From IMG/VR virus record IMGVR_UViG_3300030329_003334, positions 30,022 through 94,021 of that record: a DNA stretch of 64,000 nucleotides. One strand, written 5' to 3'. This document shows positions 1 through 10,309 of this stretch, in pieces. The position numbers and the translations under genes are program-made. This DNA comes from a virus. The notes beneath the pieces were generated by a model. That model ran no database searches. It saw only the letters and a program-made list of their open reading frames with translations, and was not told the origin of the DNA. Numbering within the stretch: position 1 is the stretch's first letter; every line of letters starts with the position of its first letter.

Positions 1-1
1 A

Positions 2-3000
2 TTATTTGAATTTGATTCTGAAGGTAATATAAAACTAGATGAGTTTGGTAAACCTATTATTAAAGAAGATTTAGATTATAGAATTTTACAAAAAGATGTA
101 CATTATAAACAAGGTCCTAATGGAGAGAAGTTGATATTAGACGAAGATGGTTATCCGTTAGGAGAAATATTTAAGTTTAATAGTTTTGTAGGTTTGAATA
201 ATATTATAGGAATACGTTCTCATGTAAGTCCTAGAACAGGTAAGGGTTTTATTAAGAATTTAGGTATAGGTAATGCTGAGATTAAAGCTATTAATGGAGT
301 TATACAAAATACTTTAACTGATGAAATGTTACAACTTCAAGCTAATCCTGTATTTATGGCTCAAGTTTCTAAATTATGGGCATTAGCTAAAACTACTTAT
401 GCTACTAAAGAACATTTTATTATAGATTTTTTAGGTAATCAAAAAATATCTTTAGTAGAATCTCAAAATTGGTTTGCTGGTAATATAGCTGAGTTTAAGA
501 ATAAACAAGATAGTACTAAGAGAGCAAAACAAACTAATTCTCCTGGTATGAAACAAGCGGGTATATTTACTAATCCTATGTTTGGTGTTATTGTTATTAA
601 AGATTTAGTATTACCTTCTCAAGATATAGAAACAATAGCTACTACTCTTAAAGACGATATACAAAAAAGAAAGAATTATAAAGGAACTGATGCAGAATTT
701 AATATGGATAATATTATAGCAGAAAATCCTCAAAGTAGTCTTGAACGAGAAGTATATAGAATTGCTCGTCATTATTTAGCTATTAATACAGGTGATGCTC
801 AGGGTTATGTAAGCTGGGAAAGGTATAAAAGACAGCTTAAAGATAATGCTATGTGGAATGATGATATAGCATTGATTGTTAAAAAAATAGATAATGATGA
901 GTATATTACTCCTGAAGAGTTAAATGCTATTATGCAGCCTTTAAAAGGATTTTATTATAATAGATCTATTGATAAGAATACAAACAGATTAAGATCTAGA
1001 CAACTTAAATATTCTACGGTACCTTTGATTCCTCAATTAATTAAAGGCACAGATCTAGAGATTTTAGCAGATAAAATGGATGCATATGGTATAGACGAAA
1101 CTGTATTTGAATCTGCATCTAAAGTAGGTACTTTAAGTGTATTTAAACTTCATGACGAAAATGGTCGTATACTTCCTGATATATTTGAAGAGTTAGTTAT
1201 GGCAGATGAATTCCATGTAGAATTATTAGATAATAATAGATGGATGAGGCAGCAAGATGTTCCTACTAAATTAGAACAAGTTACTGGAACATTAGGTACT
1301 CAGATAAAAGATTTGATTTTTACTAATTTATCTAATGATTCTATATATAAAGTAGCATTTAGTGAAATTTCTTTTACAGGTAAAGAGTTATTACAAAAGA
1401 ATCTTGCTATAGCAGCAGCTAATATCGAAGAAGATGCTATGAATCTTTTAATGGAGATTGGGGCTGAAATAGTAGAAGATTCAACAGCAGTTGGAGGTAT
1501 ACGAGTTATATTTAAAAATAATAAGAAAGTAAGAGCTTTATTAATAAGAGAGTTAACTAAGAGAGGACTTAATGATAATTATATAAAAGCTATTTTACCT
1601 AAACCAGGTACAGATGAATTTAATTTACCTTTATTTTTCTCAGGAATGGCATCTAAATTTGAATCAGTATTACTTTCTTTATTTACAAATAATGTAACTA
1701 ATCAAAAGTTTCCAGGATTTACTTCTGTTCAATTTTCTGGAGCATTCTTTAGAACTGGTAAGAAAGCAAGCGAATCTGTTCAAGCTCTGAATGAAGAGAG
1801 AATGCAAGGAGTTGAATATATTGATGGACATGATGCAAGCCAAAGATTAAGAACTACTAGAGATTCTGAATCTGGAATTATAACAGCTGAAGTTATTGTA
1901 TCTCGTCCTAATATGTTTAATCGACCAGATGGTACTCCTATTCCTATTAATGAAATAGATCCTGAAGTATTAGAAATGATTGGGTATCGTATTCCTACTG
2001 AAGCTAAGCATTCTATGGTAGTATTTAAAGTAGTAGGATTTACTCCTGCAGCTACAGGTGATATAATTATTTTACCTGATGATATTATAGCTCAAACTGG
2101 ATCCGATTTTGATATTGATAAGATGCAAGTTATGGTATATACTTCTGAAAATGGTAAGAAGATTCACTATGATGATGATAAAAGTCCTTCGGAAAATAGT
2201 AGAGATCAGAGAAATAATGGTTTATTAGATACGTTTATGTCTGTATTAAAAAATAGATATCATTTATCAGAGATGTTAGATACAGGTAATTTTGATGATC
2301 TTAAAGAGATCAGAGAGGAGATGGATAATATTGATAATATAAAGGAAGAAACATTTGATATATCTTCATTTTCAGGACAAGATGAAATGCGTAAAAGAAA
2401 TATATCTGGTAGAATACTTAAAGGTATATCTGCTACATTTAATAAGTTTGGAGCTATTGCTCAAAATACTAAGATGGTTTTATCTGAACCTTTTATTTGG
2501 AAATATAGATTAACAGAAATAGATGAAGCATCTGGTATAGAAATTAAGAGAAATGTAGAAGATTTTAAAGCTAGATATGGTGAAGAAAATGTTAGAGTAG
2601 AAGGTGAGTTTATTATTGTTACACATGAATTAATAGGTTGGACTAGAGACAATACACATTTAAATGCAAATGGTGATTTAGTTCTTAAACATTCAGCTCA
2701 AGGTATTACTGGTGCTGTTGATATTAGTAGTGATCCTACATTTAGTTCTTTTAATGTAAAAGCTTTTACTTATCCTATGGTAGCTGCAGCTACTTTAGTA
2801 GGTATTCCTTGGAAAGATATAGCTTGGTTAACTAAACAACAGATTGTAAAAGAAGTACAAGATAAATACTATGAAGCTAGAGGTATTCTTGGGGATAATA
2901 CTCCTGTTCATCAAATAATTAGAGATATTAGAAATTCGTTTTTAAACGTATCTACTAATCCTACTTATCAAGGTAAATTATTTGCTTTATTATCTGATGA

Positions 3001-6000
3001 AAAACAAAAACAAATATTAACTTTATTAAATAGAGCTAAGAAAGGTGATATATCATGGTCAGATTACTTTAATAAAAGAGCAGAAATAATAGGTATTTCT
3101 GAAGAAGTTGTTCCTTTAAGTAAAAACGAATTGAAAGATTTATACTTAACAAGTAAAAATTTCGATAACTTAACTAAAGAAGAAAAAATAGAGTATTATA
3201 AAAAACAATTACAAGTATTAAATAATTTCGAATATTTTAGAAAAATAGGTAGTGCTGTTAGTTCTACAGTATCAATTACTAAAGCTGATACTATAGGAGC
3301 AGGACCACAAATGACTGTTACTTCTAATTTTGAACGGCAATTAGATTCTCATTTCGATAATGATGGTTCAATACAGGTTGAATTGGAAAATGGTGAATTA
3401 ATAGATGCTGCTTTAGCTTTGCATCCTTCTTATTTTGGTAGAGATGCAGAATCTGTATATCCTACTTTAGATACTGTATATAGATTCTCTAATCAATTAA
3501 GTATAAAATCTGTAGGACAACATTTTATAGAACAACATCCTAGTTTTAGAATGATACTAGATGGAGTTATGGAAACTTTAAGAGGAGATAGATTCTTTAA
3601 ATATGATGATAGAATAGAAGCGATAGTTAGAAATTGGGTAGTATCTTATCTTTTAAAAGATGCAGATATATTTAGTGATTTAAGTGATTCTGATAAAAGA
3701 GATATACTTGGAATTACTTCTAAAGAAGATAGAAATATAACATCTTTAGCTGAAGATATAGCTAGTATTCAAAAGAGATTTCCTAGTTTAGCACAATCAG
3801 ATGGTCATATATTAGCTTTTTTAAATCCTAAATTATCTGAAAAAGATAAAAAGAATAATAATGGTATAGAATTTATAGAAGTTAATGAAATACCTAAAGA
3901 TACTGTTATACAGAATCATATAAGTAGATCTCTTTTAAGAATGTATAGAGGCACTGCATTAGATGCTGATGGTAGATCTTTACCAGAAGATGTAAGAGAA
4001 GAATTACAAAGAATAGCTAAAAAGATTCTTCAATATGAATTTATAACTAGAGGATTAAACTTTGGACGTAATTCTTTAACTGAAGTTATTGATACTAATA
4101 TTAAATTGGACGAGCAATTAGGAGCGCATCTTGAAAGAAAATTACAGAGTTTTAATATGGGTAATGATCCTATGAAAACAGGTGAAGAAAATTTAAATGA
4201 ATTAATTCATAAAATTATACGAGCTAATTGGTTTAGACATGATATGGTTCCTAGAGTTAAAAGAAAAACTACTAAAGTATTACGTTGGGATAAGAAGACT
4301 AGACAATATCAAGGTAAAGTAGAAACTGTTAGAGGTACAGGTAATTGGGTTCCTAATAGAGATGGTATTATTGTAACTGAAGGCAGAAAAAAATTAGATA
4401 AAGAACCTCCTAATGTTAGAAATTCACAGTATGTATATGTTCCTATATATAAGAAAATTACTCGTGGTAAAAATAAAGGTAATTGGGTATTAGTTTCTGA
4501 TGTTTTATATATGCAATATGGAGAAGATCCTAGTACTGGAAAATTATATTGGATACCTGTGTCAAGGACTAGTCTTCCTGGTAAATTAATGGAGTTTGGT
4601 ACCAAATCTATTTTAGATACTAACGATCCATATAGAGAAGCTTTTCCTTTTTCTAACGAACAAGAGGCTATGGATTATATAGATGGTGTATTAAATGGTG
4701 ATATAGATAGACAACAAGTATTAGATGAAATAGAAGATACTCAACAAGCATCTAAACAAGGATATGGTATAACTGTTAGTGAGGCGCAAAAAAGAGCAAT
4801 AGAAATGATGGAAGATGGTGATCCTGATAAAATGAAAAAACTTATGGCTGCGTTTGAAAAAATGAGTCAAGGTGGCAAGGATAGGACTGATAAAATAATG
4901 AAGGCAATTGAAAAAGCAGATGAGAAAGATACTAATGCTCCTAAAGTTAAACAGATTAAGGCTGATCCTTCTTTTAAAATACACTCTAAATCTGGATATG
5001 CAGCTAGAACTGCGGAAAATACTAAGTCACATGCTACTATAGATTTTTCTTTTGATCCTAATGTAGGATCAGGAGGAGTAAGAGGTACTACAAAAATTAA
5101 TGTAGATAGGTTTAAACGTGAGTATATAGGTATTAGATTAGAATCAGATGGTACTATTCAAATAACTGATGAATTAGTTAAAGATATAGTTAATCAATTA
5201 AATAATGCTAATAAAGGCAAAGGAGCTGTAACTGTTAATATAGCGGGTCATGGTATAGCTAAAATGGCTAAACAAGGAGCTACTCAAAAACAATTAGATG
5301 ATTCAGTGTATAAATTAGTTAAACAAATATTAGCTCATCCTGATCTTAAGAATAAAAATATTAAGATAAATACAGGAGGACAGACAGGATTTGATGAAGC
5401 TGGTACTAAAGCAGCTATGAGATTAGGTATAGAGAATACTATTTTAGCTCCTAGAGGTTGGATGTTTAGAGATAAGGAAAATAATGATATTTCAGATGAA
5501 CATGAGTTTAAAGCTAGATTTGGTATAGAAGCACTTGCTTCTACAGTTAAAGAAAAGAAAAAAACACGTTCTATGCAACAAGAAGTAGGATTAACTAAAG
5601 TAGATTCTTTTCATAAATTTATTACAGAAGAAGGTTTTGTAAAAGTACCTCTTAAAAATTCTCAAAAAATGAAATATGATGTAAAAGGTTGGGAAGGTAT
5701 AGAGTTTTTTATAGAAACTGAAGGAAATAAAACTAGTGGTATTGTAACAGTATCTGAAGCTATAACAGGAGCTAGGGCAGTATCTGTTGAATATGGAAAA
5801 GATAAAAAGTCAAAGACTGCAAAAGAAGCAATATCTGAAGCTCGTAATCAAATGAAGGAAACAGCTAAAAAAGTTTCTTTTGATAAATTTAAAGCTACAA
5901 TAGAAAAACATATAAAGGATTATGGATTAAATCCAGCTTATAGAAAACAAGTAAAATCTGATCCAAGTAAAACAGAAAATCCTACTATGGATAAGATGTT

Positions 6001-6070
6001 AAAATTATTCGAACAACAACAGGTTGAGAAGAAGAAAAATGATGATAATTCAGAAACTAAATGTGATTAA
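2..6070 (+). CDS. Giant virion protein with RNA polymerase-like DFDID motif (5' end missing)
   Basis: The frame is open from base 2, so the true start lies upstream; a TTG at 131 is only an internal codon. At least 2,022 residues are present. The motif GSDFDIDKM (2099-2125, about residue 702 in the window) resembles the catalytic metal-binding loop (DFDGD/DFDID type) of the single-chain polymerases carried in crAss-like virions. Near the C terminus, GGQTG (5375-5389) followed by FDEAG and an APRGW stretch matches the SLOG/YspA-like nucleotide-binding fold. The tail after it is lysine-rich and charged. The next giant gene starts 2 bases after the stop. Inferred role: virion RNA polymerase that enters the host with the DNA and transcribes early genes. 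The family call rests on the motif, size and position. Confidence 0.7.
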   Translation, partial: LFEFDSEGNIKLDEFGKPIIKEDLDYRILQKDVHYKQGPNGEKLILDEDGYPLGEIFKFNSFVGLNNIIGIRSHVSPRTGKGFIKNLGIGNAEIKAINGVIQNTLTDEMLQLQANPVFMAQVSKLWALAKTTYATKEHFIIDFLGNQKISLVESQNWFAGNIAEFKNKQDSTKRAKQTNSPGMKQAGIFTNPMFGVIVIKDLVLPSQDIETIATTLKDDIQKRKNYKGTDAEFNMDNIIAENPQSSLEREVYRIARHYLAINTGDAQGYVSWERYKRQLKDNAMWNDDIALIVKKIDNDEYITPEELNAIMQPLKGFYYNRSIDKNTNRLRSRQLKYSTVPLIPQLIKGTDLEILADKMDAYGIDETVFESASKVGTLSVFKLHDENGRILPDIFEELVMADEFHVELLDNNRWMRQQDVPTKLEQVTGTLGTQIKDLIFTNLSNDSIYKVAFSEISFTGKELLQKNLAIAAANIEEDAMNLLMEIGAEIVEDSTAVGGIRVIFKNNKKVRALLIRELTKRGLNDNYIKAILPKPGTDEFNLPLFFSGMASKFESVLLSLFTNNVTNQKFPGFTSVQFSGAFFRTGKKASESVQALNEERMQGVEYIDGHDASQRLRTTRDSESGIITAEVIVSRPNMFNRPDGTPIPINEIDPEVLEMIGYRIPTEAKHSMVVFKVVGFTPAATGDIIILPDDIIAQTGSDFDIDKMQVMVYTSENGKKIHYDDDKSPSENSRDQRNNGLLDTFMSVLKNRYHLSEMLDTGNFDDLKEIREEMDNIDNIKEETFDISSFSGQDEMRKRNISGRILKGISATFNKFGAIAQNTKMVLSEPFIWKYRLTEIDEASGIEIKRNVEDFKARYGEENVRVEGEFIIVTHELIGWTRDNTHLNANGDLVLKHSAQGITGAVDISSDPTFSSFNVKAFTYPMVAAATLVGIPWKDIAWLTKQQIVKEVQDKYYEARGILGDNTPVHQIIRDIRNSFLNVSTNPTYQGKLFALLSDEKQKQILTLLNRAKKGDISWSDYFNKRAEIIGISEEVVPLSKNELKDLYLTSKNFDNLTKEEKIEYYKKQLQVLNNFEYFRKIGSAVSSTVSITKADTIGAGPQMTVTSNFERQLDSHFDNDGSIQVELENGELIDAALALHPSYFGRDAESVYPTLDTVYRFSNQLSIKSVGQHFIEQHPSFRMILDGVMETLRGDRFFKYDDRIEAIVRNWVVSYLLKDADIFSDLSDSDKRDILGITSKEDRNITSLAEDIASIQKRFPSLAQSDGHILAFLNPKLSEKDKKNNNGIEFIEVNEIPKDTVIQNHISRSLLRMYRGTALDADGRSLPEDVREELQRIAKKILQYEFITRGLNFGRNSLTEVIDTNIKLDEQLGAHLERKLQSFNMGNDPMKTGEENLNELIHKIIRANWFRHDMVPRVKRKTTKVLRWDKKTRQYQGKVETVRGTGNWVPNRDGIIVTEGRKKLDKEPPNVRNSQYVYVPIYKKITRGKNKGNWVLVSDVLYMQYGEDPSTGKLYWIPVSRTSLPGKLMEFGTKSILDTNDPYREAFPFSNEQEAMDYIDGVLNGDIDRQQVLDEIEDTQQASKQGYGITVSEAQKRAIEMMEDGDPDKMKKLMAAFEKMSQGGKDRTDKIMKAIEKADEKDTNAPKVKQIKADPSFKIHSKSGYAARTAENTKSHATIDFSFDPNVGSGGVRGTTKINVDRFKREYIGIRLESDGTIQITDELVKDIVNQLNNANKGKGAVTVNIAGHGIAKMAKQGATQKQLDDSVYKLVKQILAHPDLKNKNIKINTGGQTGFDEAGTKAAMRLGIENTILAPRGWMFRDKENNDISDEHEFKARFGIEALASTVKEKKKTRSMQQEVGLTKVDSFHKFITEEGFVKVPLKNSQKMKYDVKGWEGIEFFIETEGNKTSGIVTVSEAITGARAVSVEYGKDKKSKTAKEAISEARNQMKETAKKVSFDKFKATIEKHIKDYGLNPAYRKQVKSDPSKTENPTMDKMLKLFEQQQVEKKKNDDNSETKCD

Positions 6071-6072
6071 AT

Positions 6073-9000
6073 ATGGCATGTAGATTAATAATAAAAGCTA
6101 AGAATGGTAAAGATAGTAAATTATTTAATGATTTGAATGATATATTTGGGGAAGAGTATGCTAAAAATTTATATGCTTTAGCTAACACAGATATATTTAA
6201 AACATGGTTAGCAAATAAATATGAATCTCCAGATTTCTCTTATAAGTATGATAACAATGGAGAAATAGAATATAGAGCGATCTTAGAATTTTCTGAAAGT
6301 TATGATACTACTCCTATTAGCATGGCACGAGAATCTAGTAAAAATACAACTAGAAAAATAAATTTACTTAAACAAACATTTAGAAATGTAGGTATTAATG
6401 TTAGTATTATAGAAGATTATGATATAGTAGGAAGAGCTCAGGTAGATCCTGCCACTGATGAGAATCAAGCTGTTATTAGACTTAATCCTGATAAAGTATT
6501 TAAAGATACAATTATACATGAATTTGGTCATATATATGTAGATCTACTTGGAGAGGATCATCCTCTTGTTATAGCTGGTATAAACCAACTTAAGAATACT
6601 GAATTATGGAAACAGGTAGAAGCAGCTTATCCTCATTTAACTCCTAATAAATTAGCTAAGGAAGTATTAGTAACTGCTATTGGAAGAGAAGGTGCTGAAA
6701 TTTTTGATACACAACGAGATCAGAGTAGGTTTCAAAGGGTACTTAATGCTATTTTTTCAGCTATATCTAGAGTATTAGGATTAAATAGTTCTAATATTGC
6801 TAAAAGATTAGCTACAGAAATGCTTAACCAAAATCTTCAAAGAAATTTATCTGGAAAATTATCTGACTATACACAGCATTCTATTAATGTAGAAGAAGGA
6901 TTAAATCAAAAAGAACTTAATAAATATTTAAGTAATAAAATAGGTAATTTACATAAACAAATACGTAAGTTTAAATCTATTGCTCCTGAATTTTCTGAAA
7001 GTTTAAAAGATATAGTTGATGAAATACAAAAAGCAGATACTCATGAACAATTAGAAAAGTTAAATACATATATATCTAGTACTTTAGGACGTGTTATTCA
7101 AATAGAAGATGACAATGGAAATGTGGTAGAAAGAGCAACAGGTATTGAAGGTCGTCTTATAGAAGTGGAAAATATGCTGGATGAAATTGATAGATTAAAA
7201 AACGCTGTCGCGGTAAAAGAATTAAATGGTAAACAATTAAGTCAAGAAGATATTAATAGATTAGAAGAGGATATTAAAGTGAAATTAATGTCAGTTATTA
7301 GATCTTTATATCATGCTAATGTTATGGTAGACTCTTTTAATGATATATCTGATTTAGATGATAGAGCAGAATATCCTCCTGTTATAAAAAAAGCAATACG
7401 AAGCTTACAAGATAATATAGGAAAAATAGCTAAATTAAGAGCAAGAAGTATAAGATTAGGTAAAAGAGCTTTTATAACGCAACTTAAAGAATATACTTCT
7501 AATAAAGAAATATTAGATAATGCTGAAAATATATTTGAAAATAATTTTGATGAATCTGGGACTCAGCGTTGGATGGATGCTTTAGCTGATACAAATCATT
7601 CTTTTATAGCTTTAGTAAGAAAAAGAGTAGCTGAAGAATTAGACAAGAAAAGATTAGATGTTATAAGATTAAAGAGAGAGTGGGAAGATGAAGTAAAAAT
7701 TCTTAAACAAAATGGTATAAAATTAGAAGACTTTTTTGAAGAAGTAGATGGAATCAAAACAGGTCGTTTTATACAAGAATATGATGAGGCTGAGTTTTAT
7801 AGGTTAAAATCAGAAATGTTTGATAGGTATTTTAGTTTAATGAATAGAGCTAATGCTTTAGCTAAAGGTACTAAAGAAAGAAGCGAATTACTTAAAGAAG
7901 CTAAGAAATTAATTAGAGATTTTTATCAAGAAAATACACAACCTATTGAAAATTGGCAACAAATAGTTGAAGCTAAAAAAGCAAAATTATCTCCTGAAAG
8001 ATTCGAACAATGGTTAAAAGATAATTTTTATAGTGGACGTGGAGGCAGGTTATATCCTAGAGGTAAAGAAGTTGTTGAAATGAAAAAAGAAAAATTTCGT
8101 AATCCTAAATTTGATATTTTAATGTCTGATCCAGTTAAAAAAAGGTTTTATGAATATTACCAACGTCTTATAAACGAATTAACAGCGCACAGTAATAATG
8201 ATTTTTTAAGACGAGGATTTTTACCTGCTGTTCCTCTAGATCAGAGAAACTATATACAAGCTTTAAGAGATAATGTAGGTTGGAGAACTTTACAAGAAGA
8301 ACAAGAAGAATTTCAAGAAGATGAAGCTAAAGAAGTATTAGTAGATGAAACTGGTAAAGTAATTAATTTCATACCTTTCTATTATATGACTAAATTAGAT
8401 CAATTAGATTTAAAAGATATAAATAATGAAAGTCTTACTAATGAAGAAATAGAGGAGAGAATAAAAGAAAATAAAAAAATTAGAGAAGAAAATAAAAGAA
8501 GACATGCAGAAAGATTAGATTTTAATCTAGAAAAAACTATGCCTCGTTTTATAGATACGGCTTTAAATCATAGAGCTAAAACAGCTATGGAGGAAGAAGT
8601 ATTATTTGCTAGAGAAATATTGACTCATACTCAAATAAGAAAAAAGACAGGAAGTATATTAGGAAGAGGTAAAAGAGTTATAGATAAAACTTTTAAGCAA
8701 GATATGAATGAAGATAGAGATGCAACTGATGATGCATCAGAGTCTAATATATTAAAACATTTTGATGATTGGATACAGATGGTGTTTTATGAAAAATTTG
8801 AAGAAGACGAAGGTGCTTGGACTAAAGCTTCTAGAGTATTACAAAATTGGGCCTCTCTTAGAGGTATTGGTTGGAATGTATTTTCTGGTATAAATAATAA
8901 GATGTATGGATTTATGCAAACTCATATAGAAGCAGCGGGTAGTCAGTTTTTTGGTTATTCAGAATATAGGAAAGCAAGTTCAGATTATTATGCTAATATA

Positions 9001-10209
9001 CATGAGTATTTAATGGAAGGAATTACTTCTAGTGTAAAAGGAGAAGAATCTAATGTATTTTCTTCTAATAGTAAAGCAGGAGGATTAATGGTTATGTTTG
9101 ATATATTACAATCTCAAGATGAATTAGCTGAGCAAGCGGGAGGGCCTGAAAGATCTAAATTACATAAATTTAAGTTCTTTACAGATTCTGCTTATGCGAT
9201 GCAACATATTGGAGAACATAGTATGCAAAATATTACTATGTTAGCTATGCTTAGAAGATATAAAGTAGATCCTAGTAATGGAAAAATTTATAGAAATTCT
9301 GAAGCATATGCTAGAAAAAATGGATTATCTTATAATACTCCTGAAGAGAAAGCAGATATTCAAAAGAAATTTAAAGAGCTAGAATCTGTATACGATGTAT
9401 ATGAATTAGTAGATGGTTATACACAACTTAAAAAAGGAAGATTTATATCTGATAAAGAATGGTCTGAATTTAGACAAGAAATTATAGGTGTAAATCAATA
9501 TATGCATGGTATTTATAATAAAGAAGATGCGGGCGCCATGCAAAAATATGGTCTTGCAAGATTAGCAATACAATTTAGAAAATGGGCCCGTCCTGGATGG
9601 AACCGTAGATGGGGTAGTAAATTTGGACAATCTTATTGGAATGAAAGACGTAATATGTTAGATGAAGGTATGTATGTAACTACAGCTAAATTTACATGGC
9701 AATTATTAAAAGACTATAGAAACTTTTTTAGTAATTCTAAATTAAATTGGGATAGTCTCGATGAAACACAGAAAGCAAATGTTAAACGATCAGCTATGGA
9801 ATTATTACTTCTAATTAGTGTTATATTATTTACTCAAATGCTAAAAGGAATGGAAGAAGAAGACGATGATTTAAAAGAAAGTAAAGCATTTAATATTCTT
9901 ATGTATCAATCAGATAGATTATGGACTGAAATAGCTACTTATTCTCCTGTATACGGTTGGTTTAATGAGGCTAGTAAGTTAATGCAATCTCCTACTGCTT
10001 CTTGGAATATGGTTGAAGATGTATATAAATTAGCTTATAATACTTTTGCTTATCCATTTAGAACTGAAAAAGAAAGAATATTTAAATCTGGCGTTAATTA
10101 TGGAGATGATAAAATAAATACATATCTTAGAAAATCTGTTCCTTTATATAATCAAGTAGGTAGATGGAATAGATTAGAAAAACATAATAAATTTTATAAA
10201 CTATTCTAA
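6073..10209 (+). CDS. Giant virion-associated protein with zincin (HEFGH) motif and C-terminal hydrophobic segment
   Basis: A 1,378-residue protein in tandem with the DFDID protein. IIHEFGHIYVDLL, with HEFGH at about residues 149-153, is an HExxH zinc metallopeptidase active site; I did not locate the third ligand with confidence. The middle (about 250-850) is highly charged and predicted helical or coiled-coil. A single hydrophobic stretch (LLLLISVILF) lies at about 1243-1256, followed by aromatic-rich sequence. In crAss-like phages the frames next to the polymerase encode large ejected proteins; a role in ejection or host interaction is inferred from that position. It is the last rightward gene before a convergent terminator. 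Confidence 0.6.
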   Translation: MACRLIIKAKNGKDSKLFNDLNDIFGEEYAKNLYALANTDIFKTWLANKYESPDFSYKYDNNGEIEYRAILEFSESYDTTPISMARESSKNTTRKINLLKQTFRNVGINVSIIEDYDIVGRAQVDPATDENQAVIRLNPDKVFKDTIIHEFGHIYVDLLGEDHPLVIAGINQLKNTELWKQVEAAYPHLTPNKLAKEVLVTAIGREGAEIFDTQRDQSRFQRVLNAIFSAISRVLGLNSSNIAKRLATEMLNQNLQRNLSGKLSDYTQHSINVEEGLNQKELNKYLSNKIGNLHKQIRKFKSIAPEFSESLKDIVDEIQKADTHEQLEKLNTYISSTLGRVIQIEDDNGNVVERATGIEGRLIEVENMLDEIDRLKNAVAVKELNGKQLSQEDINRLEEDIKVKLMSVIRSLYHANVMVDSFNDISDLDDRAEYPPVIKKAIRSLQDNIGKIAKLRARSIRLGKRAFITQLKEYTSNKEILDNAENIFENNFDESGTQRWMDALADTNHSFIALVRKRVAEELDKKRLDVIRLKREWEDEVKILKQNGIKLEDFFEEVDGIKTGRFIQEYDEAEFYRLKSEMFDRYFSLMNRANALAKGTKERSELLKEAKKLIRDFYQENTQPIENWQQIVEAKKAKLSPERFEQWLKDNFYSGRGGRLYPRGKEVVEMKKEKFRNPKFDILMSDPVKKRFYEYYQRLINELTAHSNNDFLRRGFLPAVPLDQRNYIQALRDNVGWRTLQEEQEEFQEDEAKEVLVDETGKVINFIPFYYMTKLDQLDLKDINNESLTNEEIEERIKENKKIREENKRRHAERLDFNLEKTMPRFIDTALNHRAKTAMEEEVLFAREILTHTQIRKKTGSILGRGKRVIDKTFKQDMNEDRDATDDASESNILKHFDDWIQMVFYEKFEEDEGAWTKASRVLQNWASLRGIGWNVFSGINNKMYGFMQTHIEAAGSQFFGYSEYRKASSDYYANIHEYLMEGITSSVKGEESNVFSSNSKAGGLMVMFDILQSQDELAEQAGGPERSKLHKFKFFTDSAYAMQHIGEHSMQNITMLAMLRRYKVDPSNGKIYRNSEAYARKNGLSYNTPEEKADIQKKFKELESVYDVYELVDGYTQLKKGRFISDKEWSEFRQEIIGVNQYMHGIYNKEDAGAMQKYGLARLAIQFRKWARPGWNRRWGSKFGQSYWNERRNMLDEGMYVTTAKFTWQLLKDYRNFFSNSKLNWDSLDETQKANVKRSAMELLLLISVILFTQMLKGMEEEDDDLKESKAFNILMYQSDRLWTEIATYSPVYGWFNEASKLMQSPTASWNMVEDVYKLAYNTFAYPFRTEKERIFKSGVNYGDDKINTYLRKSVPLYNQVGRWNRLEKHNKFYKLF

Positions 10210-10237
10210 TTATTCCTTTGAGCAAGGATAAAAAAAA

Positions 10238-10304
10238 GAAGTAGAGAGGGATACAATTAAGTATCCCTCTTTTAGTAAAATCGAATAAAACTAAAAACTA
10301 CTTC
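10238..10304. terminator. Three-way-junction terminator between convergent genes
   Basis: Outer helix GAAGTAG/CTACTTC (10238-10244 with 10298-10304) encloses a 10-bp hairpin AGAGGGATAC/GTATCCCTCT (10245-10254 with 10261-10270, loop AATTAA) and a third helix TTTAGT/ACTAAA (10271-10276 with 10290-10295). The three helices abut with almost no unpaired junction bases. The 10-bp hairpin is followed by TTTT on the + strand. It lies between the ends of the rightward giant gene and the leftward VWA gene, so it probably terminates both. Confidence 0.75.
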
Positions 10305-10309
10305 AATAA

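Noticed and set aside
2461-4984. Antisense frames inside the first giant gene (2461-2652, 4309-4605, 4721-4984)
   Set aside because: Antisense to a long, well-supported gene and of low-complexity composition; no leader or promoter signs.
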